DNA of 64,000 bases from Flavobacterium sp. Root420 (lineage in GTDB: Bacteria; Bacteroidota; Bacteroidia; Flavobacteriales; Flavobacteriaceae), in assembly GCF_001427905.1 (NCBI RefSeq), contig NZ_LMEF01000030.1:278551-342550 (forward strand), written 5' to 3'. This document shows, one piece after another, positions 53,028 to 62,000 of this stretch. The position numbers were made by a program, and so were the translations under genes. The number at the start of each line of letters is the position of its first letter. The first letter of the stretch is position 1. The notes below the pieces were generated by a model. It did no database searches. It worked only from the letters and a program-made list of their open reading frames with translations, and was not told where the DNA came from.

Positions 53028-53101
53028 GTTTCAAGTTTCAGGTTTCAAGTTTTGGAACGTTCAGTTTGACAACTTGAAACCTGAAATTTGAAACCTGAAA
53101 C
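53028..53101 (+). repeat. ACTTGAA/ACCTGAA heptamer inverted repeat
   Basis: Left arm 53028-53051 and right arm 53071-53094 are reverse complements over 24 bases with one mismatch and a 19-base loop. The right arm is four exact 7-base steps (ACTTGAA, ACCTGAA, ATTTGAA, ACCTGAA). A-rich sequence, not a T run, follows. It lies 10 bases after the pyrB stop and 30 bases before the next ATG. Confidence 0.85.
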
Positions 53102-53131
53102 AAAAATAAAAAAACTTCGTACCTTAGTAAA

Positions 53132-53464
53132 ATGAAAGTAGATCAAAAAGGACATACCGTTACGATTAAAGACACCCAGGGAGATTTTAATTCTTTTTTG
53201 GAGAAAGTGACGCAACAGTTTAAAACCTTTGAAAAACAAAATATTATAATCGATTTATCAGCAGATTCTAATTTGTCTGAAAGCGATTTGAAACTTTTTT
53301 TACCGCTTTCAAAACAACAAAAGAAATCAAAAAAGTCATTTGTAATTGTAGTTTCTGATCTTGATTTCAACTCGATTTCCGATAAATTAGTGGTTGTTCC
53401 TTCTCTTTTGGAAGCACACGATATTATCGAAATGGAGGAAATTGAAAGAGACCTCGGGTTTTAA
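53132..53464 (+). CDS. Small STAS-like protein upstream of rnz
   Basis: The 110-residue soluble protein has an alternating strand/helix pattern, with IIIDLSADSNLSESDLKLFL and SFVIVVSDLDFNSISDKLVVVPSL, that resembles an anti-sigma-antagonist (STAS) fold. From memory it is often annotated simply as ribonuclease Z because it precedes rnz in Flavobacteriia, but it has no metallo-beta-lactamase motif. The pairing with rnz suggests a functional link. The role is unknown. Confidence 0.7.
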   Translation: MKVDQKGHTVTIKDTQGDFNSFLEKVTQQFKTFEKQNIIIDLSADSNLSESDLKLFLPLSKQQKKSKKSFVIVVSDLDFNSISDKLVVVPSLLEAHDIIEMEEIERDLGF

Positions 53465-53554
53465 TTTTAGATTTCTGATTTTAGATTTTAGATTAATGCT
53501 GAATCTAAAATATTTTCAATCCAATCTAAAATCAACAATCTAAAATCTAAAATT
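53463..53554 (+). repeat. ATCTAAA-type inverted repeat array before rnz
   Basis: The left arm (53463-53494) is built of TTTTAGA/TTTCTGA/TTTTAGA/TTTTAGA units. The right part (53502-53554) holds TCTAAAA units and includes copy 2 of the 38-nt element. The arms pair imperfectly. The array begins directly behind the upstream stop codon and fills the whole 93-base gap. Confidence 0.8.
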
Positions 53555-53560
53555 AAAATG
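53523..53560 (+). repeat. 38-nt heptamer array ending on the start codon, copy 2
   Basis: Identical over all 38 bases to 4645-4682. The last heptamer supplies the A of the ATG at 53558. Confidence 0.85.
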
Positions 53561-54463
53561 AAGCTTACGATACTTGGCTGTTATGCCGCAACTCCCAGAA
53601 CGATTACGAATCCGACTTCGCAGGTTTTAGAAATTAAGAACAGATTGTTTTTGATTGACTGTGGCGAAGGAACTCAGGTTCAATTGCGTAAAAACAAGAT
53701 TAAATTCTCTAAAATTAATCACATTTTTATTTCGCATTTGCATGGAGATCATTTGTACGGATTAATTGGAACAATATCGACTTTTTCTCTTTTAGGAAGA
53801 ACGACTGATTTACATGTTTACGGACCAAAAGGAATAAAAGAATTAATTCTTCTTCAATTAAAACTGACAGAATCCTGGACTACTTATAGTTTGTTTTTTC
53901 ACGAATTAGAGTCTAAGGTAAGCGAAGTGATTTTTGAAGATCAGAAAGTAATTGTAAAAACGATTCCGCTGAAACATCGTGTATACACCAATGGATTTTT
54001 GTTTCAGGAAAAACCCGGAGACAGAAAATTAAATGTAGAAGCCGTTCAGCATTATAATATTCATACAGCCTATTACCAAAAAATAAAAGGCGGCGGCGAT
54101 GTCACATTGGATAACGGAACCGTAATTGAAAACGCAAAATTGTCTTTTGACCCAATTCCGTCAATGAGTTATGCTTTTTGTTCTGATACCGCTTATAGTG
54201 AAGCCATAATTCCGATTATTGAAAATGTAGATGTCTTATATCACGAATCTACCTTTCTAGAATCAGAAGCGCCATTAGCAGAAAAAACCTTGCATTCCAC
54301 AGCCAAAGAAGCCGCGAGAATTGCCCTCAAGGCAAATGCCAAACAACTTATTTTAGGACACTATTCAACAAGATATGATGGTATAGAACGTTTTAAAGAA
54401 GAAGCAGAAACTATTTTCCCGAATGTACTTTTAGGCAATGACGGTGTTTCTTTTGAGTTTTAA
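53558..54463 (+). CDS. rnz: Ribonuclease Z
   Basis: The 301-residue zinc endonuclease processes the 3' end of tRNA precursors. It has the metallo-beta-lactamase motif H60-x-H62-x-D64-H65 (ISHLHGDHLYGLIG), the N-terminal ILGCYAATP, the DCGEGTQVQLRK segment, the exosite-like region around LTESWTTY, and C-terminal metal ligands in FCSDTAYS, YHESTF and LGHYSTRY. It is preceded by a heptamer inverted repeat that runs up to the ATG. Confidence 0.95.
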   Translation: MKLTILGCYAATPRTITNPTSQVLEIKNRLFLIDCGEGTQVQLRKNKIKFSKINHIFISHLHGDHLYGLIGTISTFSLLGRTTDLHVYGPKGIKELILLQLKLTESWTTYSLFFHELESKVSEVIFEDQKVIVKTIPLKHRVYTNGFLFQEKPGDRKLNVEAVQHYNIHTAYYQKIKGGGDVTLDNGTVIENAKLSFDPIPSMSYAFCSDTAYSEAIIPIIENVDVLYHESTFLESEAPLAEKTLHSTAKEAARIALKANAKQLILGHYSTRYDGIERFKEEAETIFPNVLLGNDGVSFEF

Positions 54464-54485
54464 ATTAATAAACTAACATTCTGAG

Positions 54486-54556
54486 GTTATATGTTTCAAG
54501 ATGCAAAATAAAAGTCTGTTTAGAAAACTTGAAACTTGAAACTTGAAACCTGAAAC
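54486..54556 (+). repeat. ACTTGAA heptamer array before pdxH
   Basis: The right arm (54527-54556) is three perfect ACTTGAA units and one ACCTGAA in exact 7-base steps. A short left arm GTTTCAAG (54493-54500) pairs with CTTGAAAC. Poly-A with C every eight bases fills the space to the ATG at 54581. The unit sequence matches the array at 53028. Confidence 0.75.
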
Positions 54557-54580
54557 AAAAAAAACAAAAAAAACAAAAAA

Positions 54581-55225
54581 ATGAACGATTTAAGCAATTA
54601 TAGAAAATCTTACGAGAAGAGCGAATTATTAGAAAGCAATATTCCGGACGATCCAATTAATCTTTTTAACCGATGGTTTCATGAAGTAGAAGACTTTGGC
54701 GCAAGCGGTGAAGTAAACGCCATGACGGTTTCAACAATTGGGTTGGATGGTTTTCCGAAATCCCGTGTAGTTTTACTAAAGAAATTCTCTGAAGAAGGCT
54801 TTATTTTTTATACCAATTACAATTCGGAAAAAGGAAAAGCGATTGAAGCGAATCCGCACGTTTGTTTGTCTTTTTTTTGGCCCGAAATGGAGCGTCAGGT
54901 AATCATTAAAGGAATTGCACAGAAAACTTCTGAGAACATATCTGACGGTTATTTTGATTCCCGTCCGGATGGGAGCAAGTTAGGCGCCATTGTTTCGAAC
55001 CAAAGCGAAGTGATTCCGTCGCGAACTTTTTTAGAAGAAAACTTAAAGAAACTGGAAGCAGAATTTGAAGGAAAACAGATTCCGAGACCTGAAAACTGGG
55101 GAGGATTTTTAGTTACTCCTTTAGAAGTAGAATTTTGGCAGGGAAGACCAAATAGATTACATGACAGGATTAGATATCAAAGTCAATCTGATTATTCATG
55201 GAAAATTGAACGATTATCTTCTTAG
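54581..55225 (+). CDS. pdxH: Pyridoxamine/pyridoxine 5'-phosphate oxidase PdxH
   Basis: The 214-residue FMN enzyme oxidises PNP or PMP to pyridoxal 5'-phosphate. Motifs: MTVSTIGLDGFPKSRVVLLK, FYTNYNSEKGKAIEANP, SFFWPEMERQVIIKG, SDGYFDSRPDGSKLGAIVSNQS and the C-terminal VEFWQGRPNRLHDRIRY. Length and start fit the family. It probably ends the + strand run pyrR to pdxH, each gene separated by a repeat-filled gap. Confidence 0.95.
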   Translation: MNDLSNYRKSYEKSELLESNIPDDPINLFNRWFHEVEDFGASGEVNAMTVSTIGLDGFPKSRVVLLKKFSEEGFIFYTNYNSEKGKAIEANPHVCLSFFWPEMERQVIIKGIAQKTSENISDGYFDSRPDGSKLGAIVSNQSEVIPSRTFLEENLKKLEAEFEGKQIPRPENWGGFLVTPLEVEFWQGRPNRLHDRIRYQSQSDYSWKIERLSS

Positions 55226-55279
55226 ATGTAAGAAAATTACATTTATATTAAAAATTAACATGTAGTTCGTCGATTATTT

Positions 55280-55310
55280 TTGTAGTTTACCGGTAAATTA
55301 AATATGTTTG
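55280..55310 (+). promoter_or_regulatory. Promoter of the CAP-domain gene with palindrome in the spacer
   Basis: The -33 TTG (55280-55282) and -7 TATGTTTG (55303-55310) are 20 bases apart. The perfect 12-bp palindrome TTTACCGGTAAA (55286-55297) fills the spacer and is a candidate repressor site. About 90 bases remain to the start codon. Confidence 0.6.
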
Positions 55311-55399
55311 GTGTAAGAAAAAACAATTTAATTTTAATATAAAAATTTAAAGGATTTGCCCCAACATTTACTTTAAGCTTGCGTAAACTGCTGATGACT

Positions 55400-55906
55400 A
55401 TGAAGACGAAAATTATGCACACCATGCTGTTCATTGCAATTTTTATTGCAATGAACTCATGCTCTGCTGACACTGCCGAGGGAACGGAAAGTAGTACTAC
55501 AACAGAAGCTCTGATAACGAATTATACTTACAATGATTCGGAGCTGGAAACCATGCAATTAATAAACGATTATCGAGTACGAATTGGTTTAAATGCATTG
55601 CAAAAAATAAATCATATCTCTTTTAAATGTCAGGAACATAATACTTACATGATTGCCAATAACGTTGTAAATCATAATGATTTTACGGCACGATCTGAAA
55701 ATATTATGGGAGTACTTGGTGCTAAAAATGTTGGCGAAAATGTAGCTTATAACTATAAAACTTCTGAGGCTGTTTTAAAAGCCTGGTTAGAAAGTCCCGG
55801 ACACAAAGAAAATATCGAAGGTAACTTTACCCACTTCGGATTATCTGTTACGACAGATCCTGCAACAGGAAAAAAATACTATACTAATATATTTGTTAGA
55901 ATTTAA
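55400..55906 (+). CDS. CAP/SCP-domain lipoprotein
   Basis: I start at the ATG at 55400 (MKTKIMHTMLFIAIFIAMNSC), which gives a lipobox with Cys after MNS. A TTG or the ATG at 55394 are alternatives. The 168-residue product has a low-complexity Thr/Ser linker and a CAP (YkwD/SCP) domain of about 125 residues: LINDYRVRIGLNALQKI, a metal-type His in CQEHNTYM, VGENVAY, WLESPGHKENIEGNFTHFGLSV and YYTNIFVRI. Bacterial CAP proteins are exported and their activity is mostly unknown. Confidence 0.85.
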   Translation: MKTKIMHTMLFIAIFIAMNSCSADTAEGTESSTTTEALITNYTYNDSELETMQLINDYRVRIGLNALQKINHISFKCQEHNTYMIANNVVNHNDFTARSENIMGVLGAKNVGENVAYNYKTSEAVLKAWLESPGHKENIEGNFTHFGLSVTTDPATGKKYYTNIFVRI

Positions 55907-55941
55907 GATAATTTAAAACTGGTTGGTTTTTTAGTGATCGT

Positions 55942-55972
55942 TGTAGCCCTTTATGGGTTACAGCGGTTTTTT
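55942..55972 (+). terminator. Rho-independent terminator
   Basis: The stem TGTAGCCCTTTA / ATGGGTTACA is followed by CGG and a T run, 36 bases after the CAP gene. Confidence 0.75.
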
Positions 55973-56034
55973 TTATAAAAAAAACTGCCTAAAAAGACAG
56001 CTTTAAAATGTATGAAAATCTGAATTAACTAAAA

Positions 56035-57957
56035 CTACAATGCAGTAATGATAAATTCACTTCGTCTGTTTTCCTGATGTTCTGCTTCTGTACACGGTAC
56101 ATCATCGGCGCATTTATTTACAAGCTGTGTTTCGCCATAACCTTTACCGGTTAATCTTTTGGCAGCGACACCATTTTTAACCAGCCATTCTATGGTAGAT
56201 TTCGCTCTTCTGTCAGATAGTGCTTCGTTGTATTTAAAGGTTGCGCGACTATCTGTATGTGAACGAATATCAAGTTTCATGCCTGGGTTTTCATTTAAGA
56301 CAACCAGTATTTTTTCTAAATCAATGGCTGCTTCTGTTCTAATGTTAGATTTATCCAAATCAAAATAAATCATTTTTATTCCGAAACAGGTTCCTAAATC
56401 GTCTCCAATAGTTACTCTGCAGGTATTTTTGGTCAAAGCAATTGGTAAACTTGTTTTTCCTGACAGTTTTCCAATTGTTATGCTAACTTCTTTAGTTTCA
56501 TATTCTTCTTTTTCAGCTCTCACATTATAGGTTTTGCCACAATCAACTGGGAACTTATAAAGACCGTTAACGTCTGCAATTGTGGTATTCAATACGGTTT
56601 GATTATCATATAAGCTTACTTTTGCCCCTGGTAAAATAACAGCTGTTTCAGAATCGGTTATCGTACCGCTTAATTCTTGTACACATCTTAATGCTTTGTT
56701 TTCTATAAACTTATAAATATCATCAGAGCCTTGTCCGCCATCTTTATTAGAGCTGAAATATCCTTTTCGGGAAACAGGATCAATGCTATAAGCAAAATCG
56801 TCTTTTGGTGAATTAATATCGGCTCCAAGATTCTGAATGTCACTTATACTTCCATCTTTTTCTATTTTTCCTGCAAAAACATCCAATCCTCCGAGTCCCG
56901 GACGTCCGTCTGAAGCAAAATAGATTTCGTTTTCATCGGTTACAAACGGGAATGTTTCCTTTCCTTCCGTATTAATGGTTTTGCCCATATTTACAGGTGT
57001 ACCATAACTACCGTCGCTGTTAATACTTACTTGGTAAAGATCAGATTGGCCTAACGTTCCAGGCATATCAGATGCGAAATATAAGGTTTTTTCATCAGGA
57101 CTAAGTGCCGGATGTGCGGTACTGTAATTATCGCTGGCAAATGATACTGCGGTAATATTGGTCCATTTTCCATTTTCAAGGGTAGCTTTGTATATTTTAA
57201 TTAAAGTAGTTTTTTCTTCATCTTTTCCTTTTTTTCCGTCAACATAATTGTTTCTTGTAAAATATACTGTTTTTCCATCTTTAGTAAAAGCCGGTGATGC
57301 TTCATGAAATTTAGTATTCAGGTCGGTTTTGAATTTTTTGACTTTTGAAGAATCTACATCGACAATATACAGATTTGTGAAATATTCTCCTGTCCATTTA
57401 TGTTTTCGTTGAGAGAAATTACCGGTATCGCGTGCAGAGGTAAAATATATTTTGTTGTCATGAACAAAGGTTCCGTAGTCTGAATATTTCGAATTGATTC
57501 CGGCATTTTCAATGTCATATCTCCCTGAATTAGCTTTAATCTGATCAAGATAATTTACATTTTCCTCATAAAGTTTTCCTCTGTTATCTGTTTTGTTTTT
57601 CGCATTAAACTCCCCCAAAAGTTTATTAGCCTTATCAATCTCTCCAGTAGATTTTAATGATTGTGCGTATCTGTAATAATACTCAGGTTCGACAGAAGTA
57701 TTCATGGCAAATAGTTCACCATACCATTTGGAAGCTCCTTCAAAATTTGAATTGAAGTAGTATGAATTCCCAAGTTTCTTAAACATGTCTTCAGACTTAT
57801 ATCCTTTGTTTGCTACCTTCTCGTAAGTCTTTATGGCATCAATATAAGCGTAAGTGGCGTACTTTTTATCGGCAGCATTTATTCTTGATTGCTGTGCATA
57901 ACTGTCAAATGAAAAAACATTTACAATTATTAGGAAAAGAAGTATATAATTTTTCAT
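56035..57957 (-). CDS. OmpA-family protein with TPR, PD40 propeller and CarboxypepD domains
   Basis: The 640-residue precursor has a signal peptide (about 1-22), TPR-like helices (about 25-135), WD40-like PD40 repeats (about 145-420; TVYFTRNN, TLYFASDMPGTLGQSDLY, EIYFASDGRPGLGGLDVF), a carboxypeptidase-regulatory-like domain (about 425-505) and an OmpA peptidoglycan-binding domain (about 525-640; IRSHTDSRATFKYNEALSDRRAKS). The architecture is that of PorE-like and SprE-linked proteins accompanying PorP/SprF. It starts 11 bases after the SprF-like gene and probably ties that complex to the cell wall. Confidence 0.9.
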   Translation of the reverse strand: MKNYILLFLIIVNVFSFDSYAQQSRINAADKKYATYAYIDAIKTYEKVANKGYKSEDMFKKLGNSYYFNSNFEGASKWYGELFAMNTSVEPEYYYRYAQSLKSTGEIDKANKLLGEFNAKNKTDNRGKLYEENVNYLDQIKANSGRYDIENAGINSKYSDYGTFVHDNKIYFTSARDTGNFSQRKHKWTGEYFTNLYIVDVDSSKVKKFKTDLNTKFHEASPAFTKDGKTVYFTRNNYVDGKKGKDEEKTTLIKIYKATLENGKWTNITAVSFASDNYSTAHPALSPDEKTLYFASDMPGTLGQSDLYQVSINSDGSYGTPVNMGKTINTEGKETFPFVTDENEIYFASDGRPGLGGLDVFAGKIEKDGSISDIQNLGADINSPKDDFAYSIDPVSRKGYFSSNKDGGQGSDDIYKFIENKALRCVQELSGTITDSETAVILPGAKVSLYDNQTVLNTTIADVNGLYKFPVDCGKTYNVRAEKEEYETKEVSITIGKLSGKTSLPIALTKNTCRVTIGDDLGTCFGIKMIYFDLDKSNIRTEAAIDLEKILVVLNENPGMKLDIRSHTDSRATFKYNEALSDRRAKSTIEWLVKNGVAAKRLTGKGYGETQLVNKCADDVPCTEAEHQENRRSEFIITAL

Positions 57958-57968
57958 AATCGTAGTTT

Positions 57969-58886
57969 TTAGAAGAAACGTGGAGTTGTCATTTTACCAT
58001 TGTTTTTGAAGAATTCATAGCGAAGGAATATCTCATGCGATCCCGAATTATAATTATTTAAGTTTGTGGTTTCACGATCATAACCATACCCTAAATAAAG
58101 TCCGTCTGTGATCTGAAATCCTACCATAGCACTAAGTGAAGCGCTCCATCTATAAGCAATACCGACTACAAATTTGTCATAAAACATAAAATTGGCTGAT
58201 GCATCTACCTGAAGGGGGGCGCCTTCTACCATTTTGGTAAGTACAGCAGGTTTGAATTTTATGTATTGGTATTTATCCAAATCAAATACATAACCGGCCA
58301 TCAAATAATAATTGATTTTATCTTTATAAATAGCAACATCATTATCATCATATCGATTGGTTTCAATAAAATTAGGAACAGATAAACCAATATAAGCCTT
58401 ATCAGAATGCCAGTAAACCCCGGCTCCTACATTTGGAGAGAATTTATTGTCCAGATCCTGAAACTGCGGATCTCCCTGATCTTCCGGATTTAGTTTGCTT
58501 ACATCTAAATTGAAGATATTAGCAGTTCCTTTAATACCAAAAGAAAGTTTGAAATTGGCTGATGTCTGAACGGTGTAAGAAAGATCAACGGAGATATTAT
58601 TCTCATTTGTTGGTCCGATCTTATCATTTAACAGCGAAGCTCCAATTCCTATATTGCTATTATTAATTGGTGTATTGACTGAAAAACTACTGGTTTCAGG
58701 AGCTCCATCTAGTCCGACCCATTGTGTTCGGTATAGGCCAAAAACGCTTAAAGCTCCACGAGAACCTGCATAGGCAGGATTAATATTTATAGTATTGTAC
58801 ATGTATTGTGTAAATTGTGCGTCCTGCTGTGCAAAACCTACAATTGTAACAAACAGTATGACGAAGGAAAATAATTTTGTTCTCAT
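57969..58886 (-). CDS. PorP/SprF-family type IX secretion membrane protein
   Basis: The 305-residue precursor has a signal peptide (MRTKLFSFVILFVTIVGFAQ). The family start QDAQFTQYMYNTININPAYAGSRG is clear, followed by beta-barrel strands and LRYEFFKNNGKMTTPRFF at the end. SprF is needed to secrete or attach the SprB adhesin, and paralogues are usually encoded beside a large adhesin with a type B C-terminal domain. That is the case here: the adhesin gene lies 160 bases upstream on the same strand. It probably handles that specific adhesin. Confidence 0.93.
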   Translation of the reverse strand: MRTKLFSFVILFVTIVGFAQQDAQFTQYMYNTININPAYAGSRGALSVFGLYRTQWVGLDGAPETSSFSVNTPINNSNIGIGASLLNDKIGPTNENNISVDLSYTVQTSANFKLSFGIKGTANIFNLDVSKLNPEDQGDPQFQDLDNKFSPNVGAGVYWHSDKAYIGLSVPNFIETNRYDDNDVAIYKDKINYYLMAGYVFDLDKYQYIKFKPAVLTKMVEGAPLQVDASANFMFYDKFVVGIAYRWSASLSAMVGFQITDGLYLGYGYDRETTNLNNYNSGSHEIFLRYEFFKNNGKMTTPRFF

Positions 58887-59046
58887 AGTAGATATTTATT
58901 ATTTATTATTACTATTGATTTATTAACGGAACTTCTAAATAAAAAAACCAGTACATTCGCTTTTTTAAATTTAAGGTTTTTTTTGTTAATTATTATGTAT
59001 TTCACTATAAAGTAGGTGTTTACAGCGAAATACATAATAAGTGTCT

Positions 59047-62000
59047 TTATTTTGACAGATAAAGATAACCATCCCTTTTGTTAGATTGTATTACATTGTT
59101 TCCGTCTAAGGATTTATAATTAATAATGTAGAAATAGGTCCCGGTTGGAAGACCGTCAGATTTTTTAATAGTCGTTCTTCCTCTTGAAGTTCCGTCGAAT
59201 GCGTTGGTTGTATTGTTGTAATTAGAAGTTTCAAAAACTAATACTCCCCAACGGTTATAAATTTCAACCGTATTTTCAGGATAACAGGTTATCTCATCAA
59301 TACCATCAATTTTAAATACATCATTTATTCCATCACCATTTGGAGAGAAAGCATTGTGTATCAAAACATTTGTACAAGCTAATACTTTACAGTCATCGTT
59401 TATTTCCATCGAAAGGAATATACTTCTTGGACAATTCTGATCCGTTATTTTGTATTCAAATACATAGTTACCTAGTGCAAGACCAAATGCATTTAGAAAA
59501 CTTCCTTGTAAAGCATTACTATTATTTGTATCGATCCATGTTCCGTTTGTTGGCGTATTTTCCGGTAATATGGAAAGTAAATTAATAAGAGTAGAATCGT
59601 CAGCACAAGCCTCCCCGGTAAGATTTGATACAGTAGGAAGAACAGCTATAGCGATATTTTTTGTAACGCAAATCTCAGGGAATTTTTTAAGACAGATTTG
59701 ATAATCGTAACTGTACGTTCCCGGAGGTGTTGTACTTGCAACATTTACATTTCCTAATGCATCAACTGTAATTCCTGGATTACCTTGAGTACCTGGAAGT
59801 ATGGTCAGATTTAATAAGTCTATCGACGCTGGCCCAATATCTATTTTGTCATTGCTTAAAATATTTCCAACAACTCCAAATCCATTACAAGTAACACTAT
59901 AAGTATCAGTCAATGCTGTAAGTACAGGAGGTATAAAGCTTACAGTTACATTTACTATAGCGGTATCGCAATTTCCAAAGTCGGCATTTTCGCAAATTTG
60001 ATAGGTTAATGTATAAGTGCCGGTAGGCGTATTAGCAGCTACATTTACTGATCCATCAGGATTTAGTGTCAAAGCTCCTTTTGGGTCTGGTGTTACAGTT
60101 GTCAAGGTAACATCAGCAGGATTTAGCGCATTACCATTCAGAGTATCATTTGTGTAAACATTTATTACGTTTGTGCCTCCATTGTTGCCATTTACTGGCC
60201 CGGCAGTATCATCATTGGCTACTATCGCAAATGTTGGTCTGGCAATACAATAAGGATCAGCGGGTGGATAATTTACTACTATAGTTTGAGATGGATTAAC
60301 AGCTATTGTTAAAGTCGCTGTTGGGCGTAAGGTTTCGAAACCATCTGCACCCTGAACCCATTGATTGTTTTGGAATAACCATCCAGGCCAATCGACACCA
60401 TTTCCAGCCTGATCAACTACAGCTCCTGGCCATAATACGCGACCACTTAGTGGTAAATTGTTCATGGTAGTAATAACATTGTTACCAGTACCTGCCCAGG
60501 TTATTGTTACACCATCTACCGGTGTGAAATTTCCAGGTGTTACAACATAATCTAGATACGGAACATCATTTACACAAATCGGGGTTGCTGTAACAGTCAT
60601 TTCCGGTGCTACAATTGTAACAGTAATGGTTGCAGTATCACAATTTGAACTTTGATCCGCTTCGCAAATTTGATAAACCATTGTTAATGTACCAACTGGT
60701 GCATTTGGTAAAACATCTACGGAGCCATCAGGATTTAATTGTAAAAATTCATTTGGTGTTACAGTAGTTACAATCATAGCTGAAGCCGTTACAGGCACAC
60801 CTTCAATCGTGTCATTTGGTAACACATTCAGTACGTTTGTTGTAGTATGATTAACACCGGCTATTGGACCTGCGCTATCGTCGTTGGCAACAATATCCTG
60901 GTATTCTTTACAATTTACACCAAAGTCAATATCTAAATGCACTAAATCTTCGGGTGTTACATTTACTATATATCCTGCATCTGGTGTTGTTGTACAAACC
61001 GTATGCAATTGTGCTTTATTGGTTTTAGACGGTACTTTTTTGGCAGTAACTGATGGCAATACTTTTACTAAACCACCAACTCCTAAAGCAATAGCAACTG
61101 CTTCTAAATTGGTATCGCGAACCAGTTTAACTTTATATTGTCCATAAGGATTTGCAGTCTCAGGTCGGTCTCTCCAATAGCCCTGAATTCCTATAATTGC
61201 TTCTGCATGATATCCATTTGGACCATCAACAATAACATTTGGTCCTTTTGCATTTCCGAAACCACCGGCATTTAATTCACCGACATTTTGCGGACCTGCA
61301 TAACTTCCGTCTCCATTAAAATCGATCCATTCCCAAAGGCTGTATACAATAGCACCTTCGCTGTCCGGAATGTTTTTGGTAACAACACCATCATTATTGG
61401 CATCAAACCATTCATCCTGAATTCCATTTGCATTTGTATCATACCAAACATAATCTCCTAATACTGGAAGATTTGATTTTCCATATTCAAAGTTATGTAC
61501 CTGAAATTTACAATCTTCAAGAGTTGTAAAGAATAAATTACTATCTACAGGATATAATTGATAAACACTATTTAAATTGGCATCCTGAACCTGAACTAAA
61601 TAACTACCAGCAGCCATACCTGAGAAAGTATACATTCCGTTTGCTCCCGTTAAACGGAACAAAACAGGGCCTGTTGTTGTTCCTTGCGGAATCAGTGTTA
61701 CAGGTACGTTTGCAATGGGTGTATTGGTATCGATATTTATTATTTGTCCAGAGATTTTAATTCTATAATTAGGTTCCGTTATCGTCACTGTAGCAGTAGC
61801 TGTACAAGTTTGGTTGCCACTATTTACAGCTGATGTTGCTGTAAGCGTATAAGTTCCGGCTGGCAAATTAGTATTTCCAACAACTTCATTTTTGTCATTT
61901 GTAATAACAACTGTTGATCCGGGACTATTGGTTACTAAAATTGAACCATCTTTTTCTCCAAAACAAGTTACGTTTGAAACAACACCAGATACAGCAACTT

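Noticed and set aside
53028..53101. 24-bp inverted repeat considered as a rho-independent terminator
   Set aside because: Neither arm is followed by a T run; both flanks are A-rich.
53028..54580. Short repeats in successive gaps considered as a CRISPR-like array
   Set aside because: Units are about 7 bases with no constant spacer, they vary in sequence and form inverted arms, and there are no cas genes.
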